Origin: Sphingobacterium paludis
GTDB taxonomy: Bacteria; Bacteroidota; Bacteroidia; Sphingobacteriales; Sphingobacteriaceae
Length of the DNA stretch: 64,000 nucleotides
Direction of reading: 5' to 3'
NCBI RefSeq assembly: GCF_004364125.1
Contig: NZ_SNZV01000012.1
Span: 40,926 to 104,925 of the forward strand
Positions 36,129 through 44,397 of the stretch are shown piece after piece (the first letter of the stretch is position 1; each line of letters begins with the position of its first letter). A program made the translations under genes and the position numbers. Below the pieces are notes generated by a model. It was given only the letters and a program-made list of their open reading frames with translations. It did no database searches and had not been told where the DNA came from.

Positions 36129-38606
36129 TTAACGCGTGGCGGACACGCCTTTCGGATTCTTGTTACGCCATGAAACAAATACCGCAGCCGCAAGGCCAAG
36201 CACCAAAACGATAGATGCGATGAGTGAGATGATGTTGCTGATCCGTATTGATGCAGGAGCAAAGATAAATTCGATGCTGTGATTGCCACCCGGAACCTGC
36301 AACGCGCGCAATAAATAGTCTGCACGAATGATCGGTACTTCATTCCCGTCAATGTAGGCTTTCCAACCTTTATCATAGTACACTTCGGAAAATACGGCAA
36401 ATGCATCATTCGGTGATGTAGACTCGTATTTTAAGGTATCGGGATGGTACGAAACCAACCTGATTTCAGCATTAGACGATTGTCCTAATTTGGCTGTGTT
36501 CAATTGGTTTTTGAAAGACTCGTGAACGAATGCTTCCCTTTTAGGATCGAAGCTACTAATGGCCTGCATTTCCTGGGCGTTATCTTTTACGAATGTCACC
36601 TTGCTCACAAACCACGCATTGCCGGAAGCGGTACTCCGACGCTGAATCTGCTCGGCACCATTTTGCCGATTCTGCGTGATTAAGTAGCGCACATTAAACA
36701 TATCCAACACGTCTTCGTTAATCGCACCGTTGAACTGATGCTCCAACACTTCCTGAAAACGCATTAATTTTGCGGCATGGTATCCGCCAATATTTTTATG
36801 AAAGTACGATGCCCGTGCGTCCGAGAATGGATTGGTGGTTAGATCCATCACGCGGTAACTCGGATCCTTATCCAGACGGATCAGTTGATCCACTTCTCGC
36901 TCGACAACATGCGTCTTCGCTCGTTCCTCAATAAAAGAGGCATTATTCAAATAGCGTTTATCGACAGCCCAAAGATCGATCAACGTCAGCACGCCTAATA
37001 CGCCAACAAAAACGGGCACGGTAATTTTCTTTTTCAAGAATAACCAGACAAGCCCAAAAGCAATGGTGACGATAAGGAATGATCGGTATGCGTCTGCACT
37101 GGCCAACGATGAGCGATCTTTAAGAAGAGCATTTGAAAACTCGTTACCAACACTTTGCCCCCCGAGCTGCTGACTAATGGATGATATAAAATCTTGATGT
37201 CCTGAATTTTTAAAATTTAGGAAAAGACTCGGCATCAAACCAACTAACAAACAGAAACCGCCTATACCGACATACGTATAAAGTACTTTTTTGTCGAGCT
37301 TTGGTATTTCTGCTGCGCGCAGAAACAACTCATTCACGGCCAACATGGCCAACATGGGTATCAAAATAGCAGGTATCACAAGAATCGATTCGACAGCCCT
37401 AAACTTGTTGTACATTGGAAAATAGTCGAAAAACAGATCTGAAACCAACGGAAAGTGCCGCCCGAAAGCCAACAACATACACAAGGCTGACGCAATCAGG
37501 ATCCACCATTTAATTCGACCCCTTACAATAACAAGCCCTAGCACGAACAGAAAGAATGTAGCCGCACCAAAATACCATGGGCCAGATGTAAAGGTTTTCT
37601 CACCCCAATACGTTGGGATTCTATCCGCAAATTGTACAGCCTGTGCTTCCGGTGCGCCCAACTTTGTGAAGAATTTTACGACTTCCGAATTTTTATCCAA
37701 AACACCACCTGTGCGACCTCCATACGCATTTGGTATCAAGAAGGTAATATTTTCCCCAACACCTTGACTCCATTGGTAAGCATATTCTTTATCGAGACCA
37801 CTGGTTTGTGCACCCGCATCAACCTTTTGAATATTTGCTTTTCCACGAATGGTAAGTTTCGAGTATTCATACGTAGGAAACAAAACGGAGGCATTCACCA
37901 ATACAGCAACGAGCGCAGCTACAATTTGCAGTGCGCTAGAACGCATAAAGGCTTGTAGTTTCTTATCGCGAATGGCGTAATAGAGTTCAATGAGCACATA
38001 TACCAAAAGAGCAATAAATAAATAATAGGTAATCTGGACGTGGTTAGTGCGTATTTCCAGTGTTAAAAACAAACATAGAAGCACAGGCCCCCAGAGTCGG
38101 CTTCCCCTAAAACTCAGTAATACCGATCCGATAATCGGCGCAAGGTAGGCGATCGCATATGCTTTATTGACGTGACCAGCCTCAATATAAATAAAGTTAT
38201 AGGATGTAAATGCTAAAGCTACGGCACCTACCGCAGCAAGCCAAGGTTTTAAACGCAATACCGAGAAGAGGAAATATCCTCCAAAAAGATACAGCAGGAC
38301 AATATCAGCAGGAACAGGAAAAATCGCACGGATCCCCTTATTGATATAGCTGGCTACATTGCTCGCATGTTCATACCAAATCTGATAGGTAGGCATACCC
38401 CCAAACATAGAGTTTGTCCATAAAGGCGCATGGCCGTCTTTTGCGCGATAGTCAAAAAGTTCTTTTTGGCTACCTTCGGCCTGCATAACATCGCTTTGGA
38501 CAAGTGTCTTGCCGTCGAATATAGGGGAGAAATAAAAAAACACCAACACAATAAAAAGGGCACTTATTGCGAGGTGGGTAGAGTTTTCCTTAAACCACTG
38601 TTTCAT
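36129..38606 (-). CDS. YfhO family membrane protein
   Basis: An 825-residue polytopic inner membrane protein with about 12-13 transmembrane segments, a large loop and a final helix near the C-terminus (IISLIASIVLVLGLAAAVF). The extracytoplasmic part carries YITQNRQNG-like and GNHSIEFIFAP blocks. In Gram-positive bacteria YfhO family members are GT-C-type glycosyltransferases for lipoteichoic-acid or lipid glycosylation. By analogy it may decorate an envelope polymer; that is inference only. It is a single-gene unit. Confidence 0.88.
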   Translation of the reverse strand: MKQWFKENSTHLAISALFIVLVFFYFSPIFDGKTLVQSDVMQAEGSQKELFDYRAKDGHAPLWTNSMFGGMPTYQIWYEHASNVASYINKGIRAIFPVPADIVLLYLFGGYFLFSVLRLKPWLAAVGAVALAFTSYNFIYIEAGHVNKAYAIAYLAPIIGSVLLSFRGSRLWGPVLLCLFLTLEIRTNHVQITYYLFIALLVYVLIELYYAIRDKKLQAFMRSSALQIVAALVAVLVNASVLFPTYEYSKLTIRGKANIQKVDAGAQTSGLDKEYAYQWSQGVGENITFLIPNAYGGRTGGVLDKNSEVVKFFTKLGAPEAQAVQFADRIPTYWGEKTFTSGPWYFGAATFFLFVLGLVIVRGRIKWWILIASALCMLLAFGRHFPLVSDLFFDYFPMYNKFRAVESILVIPAILIPMLAMLAVNELFLRAAEIPKLDKKVLYTYVGIGGFCLLVGLMPSLFLNFKNSGHQDFISSISQQLGGQSVGNEFSNALLKDRSSLASADAYRSFLIVTIAFGLVWLFLKKKITVPVFVGVLGVLTLIDLWAVDKRYLNNASFIEERAKTHVVEREVDQLIRLDKDPSYRVMDLTTNPFSDARASYFHKNIGGYHAAKLMRFQEVLEHQFNGAINEDVLDMFNVRYLITQNRQNGAEQIQRRSTASGNAWFVSKVTFVKDNAQEMQAISSFDPKREAFVHESFKNQLNTAKLGQSSNAEIRLVSYHPDTLKYESTSPNDAFAVFSEVYYDKGWKAYIDGNEVPIIRADYLLRALQVPGGNHSIEFIFAPASIRISNIISLIASIVLVLGLAAAVFVSWRNKNPKGVSATR

Positions 38607-38725
38607 ATATACTTGTTATATCTATTGCTATTTTTTTGGTATTATCTACGATCCTGCAGGTCATATTTTATTTTCCTGCCTAATCACAGCACGGATTTAA
38701 TCTCCATGATTAGTTTCTTACCTGC

Positions 38726-38733
38726 CAAAAATA
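38726..38733 (-). promoter_or_regulatory. possible -7 element (TATTTTTG) of the YfhO gene
   Basis: An exact TAnnTTTG match on the minus strand, about 119 nt before the YfhO ATG. The sequence between it and the start has no better match. Confidence 0.35.
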
Positions 38734-38797
38734 TAGAAATGAATTGGAATTACCAGTATAAATATAGTAATTGGAGGGCGGTGAAAAAATGCTTGAT

Positions 38798-39484
38798 TTA
38801 GCCCGCTTTTTGGATTAGGCGTTTGATATCGGACAACTCCCCAAAAAGCACAAGCAGATCCTCCTCCTCTAGGATCGTATCGGAACTGGCAATCCCTGAG
38901 GCCTCTTTATAGTGCACGGTTTTGCCCTTTACGCTTCTATCGTACGATTTCACCGTGGTAAGCACAATGACTTTGTAGACATTAGTAAGGTTTGCCTCTT
39001 TCAGGGTCATGCCCACATATTTATCGGGCACGCGCGTTTCGACGATGCTGTAACGATCAGACACTTTAAACGAATCGATGATATCGACATTATCCAAACG
39101 CATGGCCAGTCTTTCCGCGGCCTCTTCTTCCGGCATGATGTATTCATCGATTTGCATAGCCTGCAATACGGTTTTCTGCAATTCGGACACAACGCGTCCT
39201 ATTATTCGGCGCACTTGCAGCTGCTTTAGCAAAGCTGTGGTTAGTAGAGAGGCGCCCTCGTCTTCACCGATGGCCACAATGACGGCATTACTATCCTTCA
39301 ACGGTAAGGAAGTCATCGCTTCTCTATCGGTGCTGTCCATACAGACAGTATGCGTTATTTTATCTTTAAGTTGTTCGACAATCGTTAGGCTTTTATCCAC
39401 CGCGATAACTTCGTGGCCCTGCTCCGTGAGATGCACCGCCAGCGATCTTCCAAAATGTCCAAGTCCTAATACAATATACTTCAT
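38798..39484 (-). CDS. potassium uptake regulatory subunit, TrkA/KtrA-like
   Basis: A 228-residue cytoplasmic gating subunit. The N-terminal RCK_N Rossmann domain (GLGHFGRSLAVHLTEQGHEV, then DSTD) binds NAD(H)/ATP, and a RCK_C ligand domain starts near residue 135. Single RCK pairing is Ktr-like rather than E. coli TrkA-like (two RCK halves). It follows trkH/ktrB with a 2-nt gap, so the two subunits are translated in step. Confidence 0.93.
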   Translation of the reverse strand: MKYIVLGLGHFGRSLAVHLTEQGHEVIAVDKSLTIVEQLKDKITHTVCMDSTDREAMTSLPLKDSNAVIVAIGEDEGASLLTTALLKQLQVRRIIGRVVSELQKTVLQAMQIDEYIMPEEEAAERLAMRLDNVDIIDSFKVSDRYSIVETRVPDKYVGMTLKEANLTNVYKVIVLTTVKSYDRSVKGKTVHYKEASGIASSDTILEEEDLLVLFGELSDIKRLIQKAG

Positions 39485-39486
39485 GG

Positions 39487-41265
39487 CTAAAATAAAATCT
39501 TTTCCGTTGGATAAATATAACTTTTATTGCGCGTGTTTTTGATGAAGGCAACCAGCAGCGTCAGCATACCCACACGTCCGACGAACATCGTGAAAACGAT
39601 GATCATTTTGCTGGCGGATGATAGAGACGGGGTAATCCCTAAACTTAGTCCACAGGTCGTGTAGGCCGAAATGGTCTCAAAAAGCAAGGACTTCAATGAC
39701 TTTCCCGGATCGGAAAAATTAAGCAGGATAAAGCTAAATGCGATAGTGACGATAGATAGCAGGATGATCGCAAAAGCTTTATTTACCGATTCGGAAGCTA
39801 TTTTGCGCTTTTGAATCTCAATGGATTCTTTGCCGCGCGCTAAAGCAATAATATTGAGTAAAGCCAGTGCCACCGTGGTTACCTTCACCCCACCTCCTGT
39901 TGATCCAGGGGATGCGCCGATCCACATGAGCATGGCCACCATAATGACCGTAGAATTCGCCAAAAAGTTCATATGCACGCTATTGAATCCAGCGGAGCGC
40001 GAAGAGTTCGCCATAAAAAAAGACGTGACCAATCTCCCGAGCGTGGAGGAGTCGTCGGTAAGTGTATGCCTTTGCTCGAGAAAGAAATAAGAAGCCGTAG
40101 CAAGCAAAACAACGACACCGTTGCACAGCAAAATAATCCGCGTATTGAATGAAAATGATTGTGACCTGTGCACAAAAGGCCGACGGAATACAACCTGTTG
40201 AATAAATTGTCGAAACTTTTGTTGGAGATAGGTATAGAAGTTTAAGACGGTGCCAAAACCTAAGCCCCCAAGAATAAAAACTCCGGCCAAAGCGAGCTGA
40301 AATGAATAGTTAAAGCGATAAGCATCGTGATGTATTCCATTCTGTAGAATAGAAAACCCAGAATTACAAAATGATGATATGGCGTGAAATGCAGAGAAGA
40401 AGACACGATCGCCAATGCTCTCGAACTCGGCGGGGTCTAAGGATAAGAAAATGAAAAAGCCACCAATTAATTCAAAGAATAGCGTAATGAAAATAATCGT
40501 AAGGAGCGTCGAGATCACGGAGTTTAACTTATTCTCGCCCAAAATCTCACCAAACATTAATTGGTTTTTATAGGAGAAGCCCCCGGAGAAAAAATAGCCA
40601 AAGAACCCTGTAAATGTCATAATTCCTAGCCCCCCGACTTGTACCAACAACATAACCACTGTTTGGCCGAAAACAGAGAAGTTTGTCGAAATATCGGTAA
40701 CCGTCAACCCGGTGATACACACCGCACTTGTCGCCATAAATAAGGCATCTACAAAACTTAAGGGTGCAAGCAACGTTGTTCGAGGCAGCATCAGCAATAC
40801 GGTGCCTAACAAGATCAACGCAATAAAACTAATAACAAATAAAATCGTGGGATTGAAATAAAAATTATCGAAAAACAAGCTGTTTCTCGATAGTTCGGAG
40901 AGGAAGGTTACCGCAACGCCAAAATAGATCCACTCCATTTTAGAAAAATACACCACATGATTCAGTCTGGAAAGCGCGACAAATAAGAAGTAGGCAGCGA
41001 GGACAATACCGGTAAAATTTGAAACGTTTAGTTTACGCTGTGTGATTATAGCTGCAGCGGTGCGGACTGATCCTAAAATAAACAGCCCGTAAAATGAGCC
41101 GATAACTGTCTTTTCAGAAAGGCTAGCTATCTCTCGATCTGTTATGTAGCCTATGTGCGTAATCGTGATCAGCGCACAAAGCATACTCACGTAAAACATG
41201 ACTTGATCCACCCGTCTAGTCCTGTACTTTATTAAGTACTTAAGAAAACCGATAATGCTATCCAT
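39487..41265 (-). CDS. potassium transporter subunit, TrkH/KtrB family
   Basis: A 592-residue membrane K+ channel-like subunit. The four selectivity-filter loops can be seen around CITGLTV, NSGFSI, SAGFNS and TCGLSL, each ahead of a transmembrane helix. An extra N-terminal part of about 140 residues with several hydrophobic segments precedes the core, as in many Bacteroidota members. With the downstream TrkA/KtrA gene it forms a K+ uptake system. A -7 element ends 6 nt before the start codon. Confidence 0.93.
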   Translation of the reverse strand: MDSIIGFLKYLIKYRTRRVDQVMFYVSMLCALITITHIGYITDREIASLSEKTVIGSFYGLFILGSVRTAAAIITQRKLNVSNFTGIVLAAYFLFVALSRLNHVVYFSKMEWIYFGVAVTFLSELSRNSLFFDNFYFNPTILFVISFIALILLGTVLLMLPRTTLLAPLSFVDALFMATSAVCITGLTVTDISTNFSVFGQTVVMLLVQVGGLGIMTFTGFFGYFFSGGFSYKNQLMFGEILGENKLNSVISTLLTIIFITLFFELIGGFFIFLSLDPAEFESIGDRVFFSAFHAISSFCNSGFSILQNGIHHDAYRFNYSFQLALAGVFILGGLGFGTVLNFYTYLQQKFRQFIQQVVFRRPFVHRSQSFSFNTRIILLCNGVVVLLATASYFFLEQRHTLTDDSSTLGRLVTSFFMANSSRSAGFNSVHMNFLANSTVIMVAMLMWIGASPGSTGGGVKVTTVALALLNIIALARGKESIEIQKRKIASESVNKAFAIILLSIVTIAFSFILLNFSDPGKSLKSLLFETISAYTTCGLSLGITPSLSSASKMIIVFTMFVGRVGMLTLLVAFIKNTRNKSYIYPTEKILF

Positions 41266-41271
41266 GCGCTA

Positions 41272-41279
41272 CAAACATA
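41272..41279 (-). promoter_or_regulatory. -7 element (TATGTTTG) of the potassium transporter operon
   Basis: An exact TAnnTTTG match on the minus strand with 6 nt between it and the start codon at 41265, so the mRNA probably has almost no leader. Confidence 0.55.
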
Positions 41280-41319
41280 GTGATAATTTGCGGAGAATGT
41301 TTTGTATCTCCGCCTAGCG

Positions 41320-43113
41320 CTATTGCTCCTTTTTGTCTTTACCTTCCCCTTTTTTGAATAATTTATTAAAAAAACCTTTTGTTTTTTTAACGGAACCTTT
41401 TGTTTCTTGAACGGCTTTTTGGGCCGATTGTGCAGAATTCATAAGGCGCGCTTCTCGCTCAGCACTAATCCCCGCAGTCTGTTTTATACCGTCCAACAAG
41501 CTTTGCCAAAGATTCTTGAAGAAGGTATGTTCCGGAACGCGCTTGTGGTTCACTTTACCGATATGATATTTCTCATTGGCATCTGGATTGCTGTCATTGA
41601 TAACCAGCTGATTCACCAAGAACGACAGTATTTTTTTCTTTTCCCGCTCGCCATCGTTATTGAGCAAGTTTATCTTCAGGTTGTTGTATTCAAATCGAAA
41701 ATCTCCCCAGCTTCGGTAGTCGTTCCCCTCCATATTAAACCGTACACTGCGGATGTTTCCCGAGCCGATGCCGACATTTAGAAGCGGCGTCAATATTTTG
41801 TTGAATGCGGGAGCTTGCATGGGCTTTAGGTCGCCTGAATAGGTGTAAAATCCATTTTTGCTGAGCATATCAAACGAAAACTTAGCGTGCAAATTTCCGC
41901 TGTTCATAATCTTTGCCCGAAGGTCTGCTTTCAAATATTTGTTCTTTGCCAGTCTCAACGAGTCATTCGTCACATTCGTCAACCATCCAGTTGCCTGATC
42001 AAACGTAATAATCCCTTCTCGGTAATATTTACCGCTCATTTCTCCGTATAGCACATCGACGTTTTCAACAAATACCGTATCCACGCTAATCAAGTTCTGC
42101 ACACGTAGCAACTTCTGGTGGGGCGCTTGTCCAATTTGGCTTTTAGGCGACTTTGGATAGCGCTTATCATTATAAAGCTTTACGTGGCCGTTTTTAATCT
42201 GTACCTTTTTCGCGATGGTTTGCTGGTTATCAAGCAGAGCACGAAAATCTAGTTGCTCCATCCGCAGGGTGTCGAAATGCAAATCGGCCATGGTTTTGTT
42301 TCGTCCCAGCTTTTTAAAGTAGGCTGCTTTCTCCATGACTGGCCTATAATCCACATTCGTTAACAACACATTCTCATCTTGGGTATTGATTTTAAGTTCG
42401 TCGAACTTCACGCTATATAGGCCGCCAGCTAGGTTGTAAGTAAACCCCGGAACAATAACCTCCACCATCTTTGTGTAGTAAAAACGGGTGGTATCGGCCA
42501 GCGATGTTTCATCAATTAATACATCGTGAACCTTGATATCGATACCCTTGACGGCGAAATCAGAACTTTTACCGCCCTGTATTTTGGAATAGTTGAATGC
42601 GACATCGTCCATTTGGATCTCCTGCACGTTGACCGACTGCAGGACGTCTTTCACACTTTCATACAATGTTTTCTTTGGCTTCGTTGATACCGTGTCGTTA
42701 TACGCATGGTATTTATTTCTTAAATGTATACTCGGTGCTTCCAAAGAAATAGATTTGACATTTAGTTTCCTGTTTGTCAGTATATTAAGGATGCCAAACC
42801 TTTTAATTTTTAATGATTTCAACCGAATATCATACACGTTATCTGGTGCCGCTTTCGTTTCTTCCAAATGCGCATATACATTGGAGTCTGCCGAAAGAAC
42901 AGCATTTTCCAATGTCACGTTACCCAACGCGATATTCAAATCGAGCTTATCATAACGCAATGTATACAAGCTATCTGTAGAATTTTTGATAACCTCTTTT
43001 AGTTTTTCTTCCAGAATGGGTTTCCAATTGCGAGATAAATACCACGCAGTAACTGAGAGACCAACAACAATTATGGCAACAATGCCGATGATCCATTTCC
43101 AAATTGGTTTCAT
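41320..43113 (-). CDS. AsmA/DUF748-like envelope protein
   Basis: A 597-residue protein with one N-terminal transmembrane helix (IWKWIIGIVAIIVVGLSVTAWYL) and a long beta-rich body in the periplasm. The strand pattern (TLRYDKLDLNIALGNVTLENAVL) is that of AsmA/DUF748 relatives, which build long grooves for lipid transport between membranes. The C-terminal 40 residues are Lys-rich. The family assignment is moderate and function is inferred. It is preceded by rsgA and followed by the K+ transporter genes on the same strand, but each has its own promoter region. Confidence 0.72.
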   Translation of the reverse strand: MKPIWKWIIGIVAIIVVGLSVTAWYLSRNWKPILEEKLKEVIKNSTDSLYTLRYDKLDLNIALGNVTLENAVLSADSNVYAHLEETKAAPDNVYDIRLKSLKIKRFGILNILTNRKLNVKSISLEAPSIHLRNKYHAYNDTVSTKPKKTLYESVKDVLQSVNVQEIQMDDVAFNYSKIQGGKSSDFAVKGIDIKVHDVLIDETSLADTTRFYYTKMVEVIVPGFTYNLAGGLYSVKFDELKINTQDENVLLTNVDYRPVMEKAAYFKKLGRNKTMADLHFDTLRMEQLDFRALLDNQQTIAKKVQIKNGHVKLYNDKRYPKSPKSQIGQAPHQKLLRVQNLISVDTVFVENVDVLYGEMSGKYYREGIITFDQATGWLTNVTNDSLRLAKNKYLKADLRAKIMNSGNLHAKFSFDMLSKNGFYTYSGDLKPMQAPAFNKILTPLLNVGIGSGNIRSVRFNMEGNDYRSWGDFRFEYNNLKINLLNNDGEREKKKILSFLVNQLVINDSNPDANEKYHIGKVNHKRVPEHTFFKNLWQSLLDGIKQTAGISAEREARLMNSAQSAQKAVQETKGSVKKTKGFFNKLFKKGEGKDKKEQ

Positions 43114-43288
43114 ACAAATAGTCTATTATATTTGGTAATCACTTTCGCCCACAACGAATGTATCCCCTTTATGTTCGTTAAAAAAGCAAACGGAAAGATA
43201 GGTTAAGAACTTTGGCTTTATGAAGTACTAGACGATATCTCCTTGTCTGTCAAAACAAAGATGATGCCGTAAAAGTTTTGAAAATTTG

Positions 43289-44209
43289 TTAGTTACGCGT
43301 ATCTTGTTTGTTATAGATACTAAGATAGCTATCGTATCGCGAGCTTTCGATATCCCCTTCCTCTACTGCTTCGATAATCACGCATCCCGGTTCATTTATA
43401 TGGCGACAATTATGGAAACGGCAAGCATTCAGCCGCGCGCGCATTTCTGGAAAAAAATGCGATAATTCACCTTTTTCTATATCGACAATACCCAACTCGC
43501 GTATGCCGGGTGTATCAATAAGCTTTCCACCAAAAGAGAGGTCGATCATTTCCGCAAAGGTCGTTGTGTGCTTTCCTTTGTCCGACCAATCCGATATTTC
43601 TCCGGTGCGTAATTTAACCGCTGGCTCAAGGGCATTGATCAAGGTCGATTTCCCAACACCCGAATGGCCGGATACCAACGTCACTTTGTCTTTCAGCAGC
43701 GATCGAATGATCTCCAAGTTTTCACCGGTATGTGCCGACACCGCATAGCACGGATAGCCTATTTGCTCGTAGATAGCCATGTATTCGGCTAAAATATCCA
43801 AGCCCTCTTCCGAGAAAAGATCGAGCTTGTTAAAGAGCAGGATTGCAGGGATATCATACGCTTCCGCCGTGACGAGGAAACGGTCAATAAAGCCTAATGA
43901 TGTAGGGGGCGAAGCCAATGTGACCACCAAGATGGCTTGATCCAGGTTGGCGCCTATGATCTGGGTTTGCTTTGATAAATTGACAGAACGGCGAATGATA
44001 TAATTCTTTCTCGGTTCTAAAGCCGTGATGATAGCGCTTTCTTGGTCGGGCTCCAATTCATAGTTCACCCAATCGCCCACCGCAATGGGATTGGTGGTTT
44101 TAATCCCCTTAGTCCGAAATTTACCTTGGATACGACATTCCACACGTTGTCCTTGCTCGCCTTGAACGAGATACCAACTCCCCGTAGATTTAGTTACTAG
44201 CCCGCGCAT
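43289..44209 (-). CDS. rsgA: ribosome small-subunit-dependent GTPase A
   Basis: RsgA checks maturation of the 30S subunit. The 306-residue protein has an N-terminal OB-fold, a circularly permuted GTPase domain with G4 FNKLD before G1 SGHSGVGKST and G3 DTPG, and a C-terminal zinc knuckle (CRFHNCRHINEPGC). That order, G4-G1-G3, is diagnostic. It is monocistronic and divergent from polA. Confidence 0.97.
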   Translation of the reverse strand: MRGLVTKSTGSWYLVQGEQGQRVECRIQGKFRTKGIKTTNPIAVGDWVNYELEPDQESAIITALEPRKNYIIRRSVNLSKQTQIIGANLDQAILVVTLASPPTSLGFIDRFLVTAEAYDIPAILLFNKLDLFSEEGLDILAEYMAIYEQIGYPCYAVSAHTGENLEIIRSLLKDKVTLVSGHSGVGKSTLINALEPAVKLRTGEISDWSDKGKHTTTFAEMIDLSFGGKLIDTPGIRELGIVDIEKGELSHFFPEMRARLNACRFHNCRHINEPGCVIIEAVEEGDIESSRYDSYLSIYNKQDTRN

Positions 44210-44364
44210 AGCATAACGCCTATTTCAACCATCCTGTCTATCATGGTACAAAAATCGAAAATTTAATGGTACAAAAGGAGTCTCCATCAATTATTTTTAA
44301 CGGGCTTTGAAAACATAGGCCGATTTTTTCGTTGATCGCGGACGCCTAACTTTCTTTATTTTCC

Positions 44365-44372
44365 TACATTTG
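44365..44372 (+). promoter_or_regulatory. -7 element (TACATTTG) of polA
   Basis: An exact match, 25 nt before the GTG start at 44398. Confidence 0.5.
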
Positions 44373-44397
44373 TGAAAGACGATTAAATTATATTTTG

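Noticed and set aside
38430..38801. A 123-codon plus-strand frame between YfhO and the TrkA-like gene
   Set aside because: It overlaps the YfhO start in antisense, has no plausible upstream signal and shows low-complexity codons.
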